NCBI RefSeq assembly: GCF_000019225.1
Contig: NC_010995.1
Location: 2,612,501-2,676,500, forward strand
DNA from: Cellvibrio japonicus Ueda107
GTDB lineage: Bacteria; Pseudomonadota; Gammaproteobacteria; Pseudomonadales; Cellvibrionaceae
Direction of reading: 5' to 3'
Length of the DNA stretch: 64,000 nucleotides
The position numbers and the translations under genes were made by a program. Position 1 is the stretch's first letter. Every line of letters starts with the position of its first letter. The notes under the pieces were generated by a model. That model was not told the origin of the DNA, made no database searches, and worked only from the letters and a program-made list of their open reading frames with translations. Positions 18,184 to 27,000 of the stretch are shown one piece after another.

Positions 18184-19182
18184 TTATGGTGCCAACTCAA
18201 TACGGATCCAGTAGGGAGTGGTGGCATTGATCCGGATGGGAAAGCGGCTGGCCAGAACTGCCAGGGTGCGGTCAGTATCCTTCACAGGGAATACGCCCGA
18301 TACCCGGATCGCCGACGCCTCGGGCGATATACGCAAAATCCCGGGGCGATAGCGCGCCAGTTCGGTAATCACCTCACCCAGCGGTTGGTCATTGACCGCC
18401 AACTGGCCATGAACCCAGGCATCGGCATTGGCAGAAACGGGTTGCGGCTGCTCTACGCGCTCACGACTGAAGCGAACCTGTTGGCCCGCCTCAAGACGCA
18501 CGGGAGCCGATCGGTTTTGCAGACGGATTTCCACCGCATGTTCCAGCACAGTCACCAGCGTGTAATCCTGCTGATCACGCACCACAAAACGTGTCCCTAA
18601 GGCGCGGATACGCCCCTGTGCCGTCTGGATTTCAAACGGACGGGACGCTTTACGCGAGCGGGACTCGTCAAACGAGCCGGATTGGTCCGCAGCGGTCTGG
18701 ATAAGCACCTCACCGTGCAACAAGTGCAGCAGGCGCGTGTGATTGCTAAAACGTAAATCGATTTGCGTATCGGTATTGAGCAGCAATTGGCTGCCATCGT
18801 CCAGGGTAAATTGGCGCTGCTCACCGGTGCGGGTTTTAAAATCCGCCATGTACGTCCGCCAAGGCTGCTCGCGCCACATAAGCGCTCCACTGCCTAACCC
18901 CAATGCTAACCAGGCCCCCCCTTTCAGCAAACCGCGGCGGTTGGTGTTGCCACCGGTCAGCGTTGGAATAGCAATATTGCCCGGAACGCCTGCAAGGGCG
19001 TTGCGTACTGAATCCAACCGGCTCCAGGCGTCGGCGTGTTGCGGATGCAACGCCAACCAGTGTTCACATGCCGAACGCTCGGCAGCTGTCGCCTCACCGG
19101 AATTCATCAGCACATACCACGCAATCGCCTGGCGGCGAATATCGGGATCAATCACTTTTGCAGACGCGATAGGGTTCTCCAT
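18184..19182 (-). CDS. FecR-family anti-sigma factor / sigma regulator (module 1)
   Basis: The 332-residue protein has the DUF4880 N-terminus ('AIAWYVLMNSGEATAAER' and 'WLALHPQHADAWSRLD'), which holds the sigma factor in the cytosol. One membrane segment lies near residues 85-102. The periplasmic FecR domain ('RQFTLDDGSQLLLNTDTQID' and 'LLHLLHGEVLIQTA') and the C-terminal 'GVFPVKDTDRTLAVLASRFP' region contact the receptor STN domain. It starts six bases after the fecI stop, so the two are translated together. Such proteins are often needed for full sigma activity as well as for inhibition. Confidence 0.9.
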   Translation of the reverse strand: MENPIASAKVIDPDIRRQAIAWYVLMNSGEATAAERSACEHWLALHPQHADAWSRLDSVRNALAGVPGNIAIPTLTGGNTNRRGLLKGGAWLALGLGSGALMWREQPWRTYMADFKTRTGEQRQFTLDDGSQLLLNTDTQIDLRFSNHTRLLHLLHGEVLIQTAADQSGSFDESRSRKASRPFEIQTAQGRIRALGTRFVVRDQQDYTLVTVLEHAVEIRLQNRSAPVRLEAGQQVRFSRERVEQPQPVSANADAWVHGQLAVNDQPLGEVITELARYRPGILRISPEASAIRVSGVFPVKDTDRTLAVLASRFPIRINATTPYWIRIELAP

Positions 19183-19188
19183 CGCCCC

Positions 19189-19698
19189 CTACCCCGCAAC
19201 CATATCAAAACAATGCCCAAACGCAGTCGCCATGTCGCTTTTAACGGTGCGCAAGCTCACATCCAACCGGGCGGCGATATCGGCATAGGTCATGCCATCC
19301 AACTGGGACATTAAAAACACCTTGCGCACCCGTGGCTTGAGTCCATCCAGCAAGGCGTCGATCCGGATCAATACGTCCAGGATCTCCGCCTGCTCTTCCG
19401 GTGAAGGCCATTCGTCTTGCGCAAGCCCCGCCAGCGCCTCCAGATAGGCCCGCTCCACCGTCCGGCGCCGGAAAAAATCGATTAATAACGCACCGGCGAT
19501 AGTCGAGAGATAGGATCTGGGTTCACGGATAGGAGCCGCCGCCAGCTGATGGGATTTGAGGATACGGACAAAGGTGTCATGGGCCAGGTCCTCCACCTGC
19601 ACAGGACAATCCAAACGCCGCCGCAACCAGCGCTTGAGCCAGTGATGGTGATCGCTATACAGCGACTCGGTGAAGGAATGGGAAGATTGGCTGGGCAT
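19189..19698 (-). CDS. FecI-like ECF sigma factor (module 1)
   Basis: I chose ATG 19698; a GTG three codons upstream is also possible. The roughly 169-residue protein has sigma region 2 ('WLKRWLRRRLDCPVQVEDLA' then 'HDTFVRILKS') and region 4 ('LKPRVRKVFLMSQLDGMTYA' then 'DIAARLDVSLRTVKSDMA'). This is the iron-starvation sigma group that drives the neighbouring fecA-type receptor after the signal crosses FecR. The promoter region carries a motif shared with the second fecI gene (see 19741). Order fecI-fecR-fecA on one strand is the classical arrangement. Confidence 0.92.
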   Translation of the reverse strand: MPSQSSHSFTESLYSDHHHWLKRWLRRRLDCPVQVEDLAHDTFVRILKSHQLAAAPIREPRSYLSTIAGALLIDFFRRRTVERAYLEALAGLAQDEWPSPEEQAEILDVLIRIDALLDGLKPRVRKVFLMSQLDGMTYADIAARLDVSLRTVKSDMATAFGHCFDMVAG

Positions 19699-19740
19699 GG
19701 CGGACACAGGGTGATCTGTTTAACGATGCGCCATGCTGTC

Positions 19741-19769
19741 ACAAATGAGACTTGTTCGCAATAATATCC
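19741..19769 (-). promoter_or_regulatory. Fur-like site before fecI module 1
   Basis: The stretch (plus strand ACAAATGAGACTTGTTCGC then AATAAT) lines up almost base for base with the site before the second fecI at 23896. By hand count it matches the E. coli 19-bp Fur consensus at only 10 positions, so its main support is the resemblance to the other site. It ends about 40 bases before the start codon. Confidence 0.45.
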
Positions 19770-19825
19770 ATTTCGCAAAGCGCCAGTGCCAATCCCGTCG
19801 CCCCCTCCCTGGGACACTATGTACC

Positions 19826-22261
19826 TTAGAACTCTGTCCTCATAGAGAACGCAATATTGCGCGGTATACCGAGTTGCCAGTAAGAGGACCAGTAATCTTC
19901 ATTGGTCAGGTTAGTGATATTCAGGGTAAATGAGGTCGGAAAGCGGGATAGTTGAGTTTGGTATCTGGCTCCGACATCAAACAGGGTGTAGGCATCAATC
20001 TCTTGCGTGTTCATGCTGTCCTTGTATTTCTTACCGGTGTAATACATACCGCCGGTAAGTGTTAGGCCGGGTATTTGTGCAACCGAATATTCGCTGTAGA
20101 GTTTCGCCATTGTCGATGCGGCGCCAATAGGTTTCTTCCCTTCCAGATTGGCATTGGTGGATTTTTCCACACTAAGGTCCATCAGCGTCCCACCCGCAAT
20201 AATGGTGAGGTTATCCGTTACTTTGCCCGTGAGGGTTAATTCAATTCCCCGGTGTACTTGTTCGCCATCCTGGTTGCGCGTAATTTTCCCATCGGCTGTG
20301 CGCTCATCGAATGAATTGGCTTTGGCAATATTGAACACTGCTGAACTCAGTAGGATATGTTCGTTAATCGAATATTTTGCACCCAGCTCATATTGGGTAC
20401 TGATGAATGGATCGAGGATTTCACCCGGGTTGTTGTAGATCGCCGGGTCATCAGGTACTACACTGCCAGGCTCCAGGCCTTCGATTGCACTTACATACAA
20501 TGACAAATTTTGAATCGGTTTATAAATCACAGATGCTGTCGGCGTTAATGCGGAATTATCATAGGCAGAAGTGGTTAATCCAGCGGCGCTGAAATTTTTG
20601 GTTTTGATGGTTGTATAATTAAGCCCGACAATAGAACTCCACTGTTCATTAAAGGTAATGCTATCACCAAGCATGATATTGGTATTTTGCGTGTCGTTGG
20701 ATTTATAGCGTGGACCGTAATCGGTTGAGCGCAAACCGGCAGGCATTTCCAAATCCATAAATTGCTCAAGGGTCAGGTTGGTGGGTACAACAAAGCTACT
20801 GTCGTAAACATAACTGGTGACATGGGTATTTTGTGTTGATGTATCACCCGATATGCCGAATGTGAGGTTATGTTGTACCGGTCCTGTGTTAAACAGGCTG
20901 TCCATGTAGGCATAGGCACCTTCGGATACCACAGTATAAGGTGCTGCTTTACCGGGGTTATAGAGGGTCCAGCCGGTCTCACTATAAATAGGGTAAATGA
21001 TGATATGGTGCCGCTCATCTTCCTTGTACAAATAGGCTGAGCGGAAGCTGAGGCTGTCATTAATAGCAAAACTTGCCTTGATACTCGCGCGATCTGTCCT
21101 GGTATCGTTGTAGTTCCAATCGGGTGTGTAGGTTTCGCTGACATCAAACGCATCTGGCCAATAACTGATACCGGCTGAATAAAAGCGTGTATCCGGTTTA
21201 TCAACATGCAAGGTGGTGTGCGCCGCTTCAAATTGCAGTAAAAAATCTTTGGTAAGATTCCAATCCAGTGCACCGCTCAGTAATTTTCGCTCAATGCTTT
21301 GTCCCTCTTTAGCCGTATCTCCATCGCTATATAAAGCGTTAACGCGATAAGCAAAGGTTCCGTCTTCATTCATCCTGTCGGACAGATCGGCGTGGACATA
21401 ACCTTGCTGATTGCCGTAACTGCCAATGGTCAAGTTGGTGAGGCGATCATAGGTTGGTCGTTTCAACACATAATTGACTGTGCCGCCCACATTGCCTGCA
21501 CCATACATAAAGCCGGTTAGGCCATTGATCACTTCAACCCTTTCCAATTCCTCGGTGCTCAAGCCGTAGGTGTAGCTGGACAATTTGACACCATCAACAA
21601 CACCGGTACTTTGCGCAAAGCCGCGTACAGCCAGTGTTGGGTAACCAAATACAGTGAAAGGGGCATTGTTCTGCACAACAGGTGTCATTTTAAATAGCTG
21701 GTCAAAGCTGCCTGATGCCGTATTTTCAATGAGTTCTTCGGATACCACACTGATGGAAAAGGGGGTGTCCTGCAGGCTACGTGCTGCCAAAGGGCCTATC
21801 CCCTGGGTATTGGTTGCTCTATAGCCTTCAGCACTGGTGCCGGTATGGATGGCACCGGCGCTGACTTTAACAGTCTTTAGTTGCCCTACGGATTTTCGCT
21901 TTACTAACGTAATAACCTGATCCTCACTCAGGTGATAATCCAGTTCAGTGCCTGCAAGAATTTTTTCCAAGGCTGCTTTTCGTGTGTAAGTTCCACTTAA
22001 TCCCTGACTCGTTTTTCCCGCAGAGAGTGTTCCATCAATCGCTAACATAACCCCGGCAGATGCCGCAAAGCCGTTAAGTACCTGATCCAGAGTGCCAGCG
22101 GGAATATTAAAGGTAATTAGGGTTTCCACCTGCGCCGCAGCGGGTGTTTGTGCGAATGCCGGAGCTGAAACGGCACCCCCTAGACAAGCCAGGAAAACAG
22201 CTTGTGGCAACAGGGCGCGACACAATAAGTGGTTAAAATAACGGGGGCGTTGGTCTGGCAT
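19826..22261 (-). CDS. FecA-like TonB receptor with STN domain (module 2)
   Basis: ATG 22261 is chosen because GAGGA lies six bases upstream and the signal peptide starts there; the longer frame from 22297 lacks one. The 811-residue product has a signal ending APAFAQ and an STN domain ('FNIPAGTLDQVLNGFAASAG' and 'TELDYHLSEDQVITL'). The TonB-box region includes 'LKTVKVSAGAIHTG', and the plug has 'LQDTPFSISVVSEELIENTA' and 'LERVEVINGLTGFMYGAGNV'. The barrel ends 'NIAFSMRTEF'. It resembles the receptor at 24054 more than module 1. It is the last gene of fecI2-fecR2-fecA2. Confidence 0.9.
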   Translation of the reverse strand: MPDQRPRYFNHLLCRALLPQAVFLACLGGAVSAPAFAQTPAAAQVETLITFNIPAGTLDQVLNGFAASAGVMLAIDGTLSAGKTSQGLSGTYTRKAALEKILAGTELDYHLSEDQVITLVKRKSVGQLKTVKVSAGAIHTGTSAEGYRATNTQGIGPLAARSLQDTPFSISVVSEELIENTASGSFDQLFKMTPVVQNNAPFTVFGYPTLAVRGFAQSTGVVDGVKLSSYTYGLSTEELERVEVINGLTGFMYGAGNVGGTVNYVLKRPTYDRLTNLTIGSYGNQQGYVHADLSDRMNEDGTFAYRVNALYSDGDTAKEGQSIERKLLSGALDWNLTKDFLLQFEAAHTTLHVDKPDTRFYSAGISYWPDAFDVSETYTPDWNYNDTRTDRASIKASFAINDSLSFRSAYLYKEDERHHIIIYPIYSETGWTLYNPGKAAPYTVVSEGAYAYMDSLFNTGPVQHNLTFGISGDTSTQNTHVTSYVYDSSFVVPTNLTLEQFMDLEMPAGLRSTDYGPRYKSNDTQNTNIMLGDSITFNEQWSSIVGLNYTTIKTKNFSAAGLTTSAYDNSALTPTASVIYKPIQNLSLYVSAIEGLEPGSVVPDDPAIYNNPGEILDPFISTQYELGAKYSINEHILLSSAVFNIAKANSFDERTADGKITRNQDGEQVHRGIELTLTGKVTDNLTIIAGGTLMDLSVEKSTNANLEGKKPIGAASTMAKLYSEYSVAQIPGLTLTGGMYYTGKKYKDSMNTQEIDAYTLFDVGARYQTQLSRFPTSFTLNITNLTNEDYWSSYWQLGIPRNIAFSMRTEF

Positions 22262-22368
22262 GGTGCTTCCTCGAAAATGGCATTTGGATTCCGCCATAGG
22301 GCGTTAACGCATATCCCGAACGAGAAAGAAAAAGTGCTACGGATGACGTAAAAAATGCAGTGTGGCCT

Positions 22369-23343
22369 TCAACGCAGGCTAAGTGTGGTCCAATAGCCCA
22401 GCCGCGTATCAACCCTGACCGGCAATACCTGTTCCAGGGTACGCAAAATGCTATGGGTATCTTTTAACAAGTAAACACCGGAAACGATTAAATCGGCTGC
22501 CGCCGGATCACAACGCAAAATCCCGGTATGGTAGCGACTGAGGTTGGCAATAAAGTCGCCCAACCTTTGCTGCTCAGCAATCAACAAGCCGCGCGTCCAG
22601 GCGCTATCCGTGGCTACCGCCGTTTGGATGCTGCTTACCTGCTGTCGGCTGAATTGTGCAGCCTGGCCCGCCTCCAAACGTATCCCCTGCCCTTGTTTGG
22701 GCAGCAGCTCCACTGCCCCCTCAGCCACATCCACCTTCACGTCTTTACCACACTGGCGCAAGGTGAATTGCGTACCTATCGGGCGCACGACACCCGCAGC
22801 GGTTTCTACCCATAAGGGTCTGGCGATGCCTGCACCTGTATCAGCACCTGTCACTATCTGGACTTCACCGCGATACAAAATCAAACGCCGGCTGTCCGCA
22901 CTAAACACAACATCCATCGCACTGGCGGTATTGAGCATGAGCTGGGTGCCATCGGGCAGTATCAGCTCGCGGCGCTGCCCACGCCCGGTGCGATAATCCG
23001 CACTCGCCATTTGCCATTGAGGGGATTGGCTGACGCCAAATCCTAAAGCGCCAAGGCTGCCTATGATTCCCAAGCCTACAAGCAACTGACGACGGCGGTG
23101 ATCGACAACAGCGGTTTGACGCAACACACGACTGGCCAGCTGGTCGGGAACCTGCCCCAGTTGTTGGTTAACCTGTTGCACCTTGTGCCAGGCCAACTGG
23201 TGCTGCTGGCTAACCTGCAACCAGCACTCAAAGGCGCGCATGTCCTGCGGACTGACCTCACCCGACCAGAGTGTCACCTGCCATTCCATCGCCCTGTGAA
23301 GAATGTCCTGTGACAGGTCCGCGGTGTTAGCCGACTCGATCAT
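22369..23343 (-). CDS. FecR-family anti-sigma factor / sigma regulator (module 2)
   Basis: The start may be ATG 23343, one base after the fecI2 stop (TGACATG), or an overlapping GTG at 23358; both give tight coupling. The roughly 324-residue protein has the cytosolic sigma-binding N-terminus ('AMEWQVTLWSGEVSPQDMRA' and 'ECWLQVSQQHQLAWHKVQ'), a membrane segment ('LLVGLGIIGSLGALGFGVS'), the FecR domain ('RRELILPDGTQLMLNTASAM'), and a C-terminal 'VSGVYLLKDTHSILRTLEQV' typical of the family. It should link the receptor at 19826 with the sigma factor at 23345. Confidence 0.9.
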   Translation of the reverse strand: MIESANTADLSQDILHRAMEWQVTLWSGEVSPQDMRAFECWLQVSQQHQLAWHKVQQVNQQLGQVPDQLASRVLRQTAVVDHRRRQLLVGLGIIGSLGALGFGVSQSPQWQMASADYRTGRGQRRELILPDGTQLMLNTASAMDVVFSADSRRLILYRGEVQIVTGADTGAGIARPLWVETAAGVVRPIGTQFTLRQCGKDVKVDVAEGAVELLPKQGQGIRLEAGQAAQFSRQQVSSIQTAVATDSAWTRGLLIAEQQRLGDFIANLSRYHTGILRCDPAAADLIVSGVYLLKDTHSILRTLEQVLPVRVDTRLGYWTTLSLR

Positions 23344-23344
23344 G

Positions 23345-23857
23345 TCAGGCGCACTCACTATCGGTCACGGCAGACATGCAAGACTGGATCGCCATCAGCA
23401 TGTATTTACGCACCGTCGCCACCGCAATATCCAAACGCAGGGCAATTTCACGGTAAGTCAGCCCCTCGAAGCGCGAAAGCAGGAAGGTCTCCCGTACCAC
23501 CGGCTTAAGCCTGGCAAGTGCGCTATCAATACGCACCAGTACCTCAACAACCAAAGCCGTTTCCTCCGGTGAAGGTGCCAGGGTTTCCGGTTGGCTCGCC
23601 AACGCATCCAGATAAGCCTGTTCGATTAAGCGCCGACGATGACGATCAATCACCAACCCCTTGGCAATTTGCAGCAGGTACGGACGCGCCTGATCCTGGC
23701 TGGGAAAGCGGCCGGAATTGAGCAGCCGGACGTAGGTATCCTGCGCCAAGTCAGCGGCATTGTGTGAACAGCCCATACGCCTTCGCAACCAAGCATATAG
23801 CCAGCCGTGGTGGTCGCTGTAAAGTCGGGTAAGACCGGTGTCGGGATGCGTAGGCAT
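23345..23857 (-). CDS. FecI-like ECF sigma factor (module 2)
   Basis: The 170-residue protein starts at ATG 23857. Region 2 reads 'LYAWLRRRMGCSHNAADLAQ' then 'DTYVRLLNSGRF'; region 4 reads 'LKPVVRETFLLSRFEGLTYR' then 'EIALRLDIAVATVRKYMLMA'. It belongs to the same iron-starvation ECF group as the sigma factor at 19189 and probably serves the receptor at 19826. The two FecI proteins differ clearly in the region 4 recognition helix (LDVSLRTVKSD against LDIAVATVRKY), so they probably read different promoters. Confidence 0.92.
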   Translation of the reverse strand: MPTHPDTGLTRLYSDHHGWLYAWLRRRMGCSHNAADLAQDTYVRLLNSGRFPSQDQARPYLLQIAKGLVIDRHRRRLIEQAYLDALASQPETLAPSPEETALVVEVLVRIDSALARLKPVVRETFLLSRFEGLTYREIALRLDIAVATVRKYMLMAIQSCMSAVTDSECA

Positions 23858-23895
23858 AGGGTCGTCGCTGGGGGAAATTTGCGCGACATTTTCTT

Positions 23896-23914
23896 ACAAA
23901 TAAGACTCATTATC
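23896..23914 (-). promoter_or_regulatory. Fur box-like site before fecI module 2
   Basis: ACAAATAAGACTCATTATC matches the 19-bp Fur consensus at 13 positions by hand count. It is nearly palindromic and lies about 38 bases before the fecI2 start. This fits iron-repressed expression of the module. Confidence 0.6.
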
Positions 23915-24053
23915 AATAATGAATGGCACGATGACTGTCTAATATCCTATAAGTGATTCCAAGTGCCAGAGTTGTATCACTGCGCTGGTGGTTATACACC
24001 CAGCACGCACACCCATCCCTGGGACAAGAGGTAAAGCTCCACCAGGTGATTCA

Positions 24054-26312
24054 CTAAAACTCAACAGTTGCAGAGACCATCAATGTGCGAGGGTCGCCTA
24101 TGCGGGTGCCGTTGAAGCCATTCCAGTAGTGCTCATTGGTCAGGTTGTGCAGATCAGCGCGGAAGGTTACCAGCTTTTTCGCCACATCCATTTGGTAACG
24201 GGCGCCGATATCGAACAAGGTATAACCGGGAACCTTGTCGGTATTCATGGTATTGCCGTAGCTGGAACCGTTGTAGCTCGCCGAAGCCGACAGGTTGAGG
24301 TTAGGCACAAAAGGAGCAGCATATTCAAACCTCACTTTCATAATCCGCTCGGCAACATCGACTGGTGTTTTGCCTTCCAACGCCGGGTTCTCATTTTGCT
24401 CCTCCACTTGTGCATCAAGCCAGGTAAAGCCACCAATAATGTTGAGGTTATCAGTCAGGTTTCCAATAGCTGTGAGTTCAATACCTTGATGCACTTGTTG
24501 CCCGTCCTGTACAAACCTGACGTTGGCTGGATCAATCATCACGTAATACTGCAACCCCTTTTCGATACGAAACACCGCAGCATCCAGCGCCAATTGGCTC
24601 ACTTTGGCTTTTACACCTACCTCAACTTGTTTGCTGGTCAATGGATCAAAAACACCGGGATAATTCACCACAGTGACACTCTGGTTATTGTTGTAATACT
24701 GTGGAACCACTACGCCGGCCTCCAATGCTTCGATGTAACTTATATAAGTTGTGAGTGTTTCCACCGGCTTGAACAGAATTGACACCGAAGGCGTGAGTGC
24801 AGACTCATCATATCCCGTCCCGGTTTTTTGGGTGATGCTGGTATAGGCAGCCCCCAACAGCGCCGACCATTGCTCGTTAAAAGTGATGTCATCGCCAATC
24901 ACCAAGTTGCGATATTCAGTATTGCTGCTCAGGATAAGTACACCGCGGTTGACCGGCGCCACATTAGTCGGGTGGGGGATGTAAGTCGGTGATGACATAG
25001 ACAACCCAGAAAGGTTGATAGGGGCAGCATTGGTAGCAACGCCATTCTGATTCTGATACCGATACTGAAAGCTGTCGTTGTACTGGTATCCCGCCGTGAG
25101 TTTGTGTTCTACCGCACCGGTTTCAAACAACACGTCGAGATAGGCCGCCGCGCCTGAATCCTTCTGCTCACTGAGCAGCGTGTCCAAGCCCGGTGCATAG
25201 ACCCCGGAAATCTGCTGGTTATAAGTGCCGGCGGAGGTGATGGTGTTGCTTGTACTTTCCGACCCGCGCGTGCCCCGGTTATCGATGTAGGCTGCACGCA
25301 ATGCCACACGCTCACTGATTTGCCATTTCACATTGGAACCATAGCGATTGTAGTCGTACCAGCGGTTGGTCCAGGGTTGTCCCCAGGAGATGTCATTATC
25401 GATGCTATCAGCTGAAGGTCTTTTAACACCGCTGGCAAAATACCAGTAGGTTTGCGAGCCGTTCACATCGTAGGTGTAATCCATACCATGGATTTGCACC
25501 CAGAAGTCGTCAAACAAATAACCGTCGAACGCCAGGCTGTAGAAGGTTTTCTCAATTTCCTGGTTCTTGATGGCGCCATCGCCGCCCTGCTCTACCAGAT
25601 TGACCCTATAGCCATACTTACCTTCGCTATCGAACTTGCCGCCAAAATCGCCGTGGGTGTACCAACTATCCCCACCCAAGCTGCTCAGTGTGAGCTGATT
25701 TACCCGCTCATCAGTCGAACGCTTGGTCACGTAGTTGGTAACACCTCCAACATTGTTTGCACCGTACAAAAAGCCTGATAGCCCGTTCAGGACTTCAATA
25801 CGGGCAGTGTCTTCCATGGTTGCACTGTGGTTGTATTGATCATCCGGCACACCATCGCGATACGAGCGTTGTACCGAAAAGCCGCGCATCATGATGCGCG
25901 GCTGGTTGTTCTCATGTTGTGCCCGCACCAGCTGTGTCGTCGGATTGACGCGGTAAACCTGGTCTGGCGTAGTAGCTTGCAGGTTCTCAATCAGCTCTTC
26001 TGAATAGACATTGAGCGAGTAAGGTGTGTCTTGCAGGCTACGCCCCTGCCAGGCACCCACGCCGGAAACCGTTTCGGTACGATAGCCATTGTCTACCCCA
26101 CCGTCCGTCGCCGTCGCGTTTACCTTTACTGTTTTCAAGCGCGCTGCCGCTTCCGGCTTTTTCCCGGCGGCTTGTGAATCTTCCGTCACAGTATCAGCCA
26201 GACTCAACGGACTGGCTGATACACCGGCCAGCAGCAGGCTGAAGCTGGTGTTGCGTAGTACGCGCATGGGTAGATGGAATTGTTGCAATCTACCGTGAGA
26301 TTGTTGTCGCAT
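24054..26312 (-). CDS. TonB-dependent ferrisiderophore-type receptor without STN domain
   Basis: ATG 26312 has GGGGA seven bases upstream, while the alternative at 26267 lacks a ribosome-binding site. The 752-residue product has a signal peptide ending near 'SASPLSLADTVTED', TonB-box-like 'RLKTVKVNATATDG', plug motifs 'SLQDTPYSLNVYSEELIENL' and 'ARIEVLNGLSGFLYGANNVG', and a barrel ending 'TLMVSATVEF'. It has no STN domain, so it should not signal through FecR. Its plug is very close to that of the receptor at 19826, suggesting related ligands. A Fur-box-like site lies upstream, between this gene and fagA. Confidence 0.9.
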   Translation of the reverse strand: MRQQSHGRLQQFHLPMRVLRNTSFSLLLAGVSASPLSLADTVTEDSQAAGKKPEAAARLKTVKVNATATDGGVDNGYRTETVSGVGAWQGRSLQDTPYSLNVYSEELIENLQATTPDQVYRVNPTTQLVRAQHENNQPRIMMRGFSVQRSYRDGVPDDQYNHSATMEDTARIEVLNGLSGFLYGANNVGGVTNYVTKRSTDERVNQLTLSSLGGDSWYTHGDFGGKFDSEGKYGYRVNLVEQGGDGAIKNQEIEKTFYSLAFDGYLFDDFWVQIHGMDYTYDVNGSQTYWYFASGVKRPSADSIDNDISWGQPWTNRWYDYNRYGSNVKWQISERVALRAAYIDNRGTRGSESTSNTITSAGTYNQQISGVYAPGLDTLLSEQKDSGAAAYLDVLFETGAVEHKLTAGYQYNDSFQYRYQNQNGVATNAAPINLSGLSMSSPTYIPHPTNVAPVNRGVLILSSNTEYRNLVIGDDITFNEQWSALLGAAYTSITQKTGTGYDESALTPSVSILFKPVETLTTYISYIEALEAGVVVPQYYNNNQSVTVVNYPGVFDPLTSKQVEVGVKAKVSQLALDAAVFRIEKGLQYYVMIDPANVRFVQDGQQVHQGIELTAIGNLTDNLNIIGGFTWLDAQVEEQNENPALEGKTPVDVAERIMKVRFEYAAPFVPNLNLSASASYNGSSYGNTMNTDKVPGYTLFDIGARYQMDVAKKLVTFRADLHNLTNEHYWNGFNGTRIGDPRTLMVSATVEF

Positions 26313-26458
26313 GAAGATTTCCCCAAGTGAGTGATGTAATAGATAGAAGCTCGACCTACATCCACTCCTGCGATGGTGTTTCCAACTATAGGTTTGGATC
26401 AGGAAATACAGGAGAGGCTAGCCGCGAACAGGGCTAAAAGGCGCATTATCCTACAACT

Positions 26459-26477
26459 AATGATAATAATTTTCATT
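26459..26477. promoter_or_regulatory. Fur box-like site between receptor and fagA
   Basis: AATGATAATAATTTTCATT matches the Fur consensus at 12 of 19 positions by hand count. It lies 146 bases from the receptor start and 76 bases from the fagA-like start, so it could repress both under iron-rich conditions. Confidence 0.6.
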
Positions 26478-26553
26478 AACACTTGGTAAATATTTCATTT
26501 ATCTTTATAGTCATAGCTTCAATGCCCTAACCAGATCCTGGAGCCGTTATTCC

Positions 26554-26922
26554 ATGCAACCCCAGACAAACCCTGTGTCCCATGCAGAACTTGTACATAT
26601 CCGCCGCAAAATCCGCTGGGGCGAGGAACCGGATAACTCCTTGTTGATCTCCCGTTGGCTGGCACAGGAAAATCAGGATCTGGAATCCACACGCGAGGAA
26701 CTGCGCCAGCGCTACAAAACCCAATTTACGCTGTTGATGGAAACCATCGTTGATGAACTGGTTCCCGCCCACTGGCGCTGCCTGTGTCTCGACAATATCC
26801 ACAGGCCATTGCAGTCCCTCAAGCAAATTTCGGATAGTTCACAAAGTGAAGGCCAGATTCGGCAACTGACGCGCGAACTGGCTATACAGAGCTATTACGT
26901 GCGCCACAGTTTGCGCTTTTAA
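26554..26922 (+). CDS. FagA-like small protein upstream of fumC
   Basis: The 122-residue soluble, mainly helical protein reads 'LVHIRRKIRWGEEPDNSLLI' and 'VDELVPAHWRCLCLDNIHRP'. I identify it as a FagA (Fur-associated gene A) homologue mainly from position. In Pseudomonas aeruginosa a small gene of this kind begins the Fur-regulated fagA-fumC-orfX-sodA operon, and here the next gene, 78 bases on, is fumC with a Fur-like site in front. Its function is unknown. The start ATG 26554 has GGAG ten bases before it. Sequence similarity to FagA is from memory and should be tested. Confidence 0.65.
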   Translation: MQPQTNPVSHAELVHIRRKIRWGEEPDNSLLISRWLAQENQDLESTREELRQRYKTQFTLLMETIVDELVPAHWRCLCLDNIHRPLQSLKQISDSSQSEGQIRQLTRELAIQSYYVRHSLRF

Positions 26923-27000
26923 TCCCATTTAGCGATCTATCCACCTATCCTATACACACACCAATCTGAGGCCGGTTTGACGGTCATTAAGGTCAGCATT

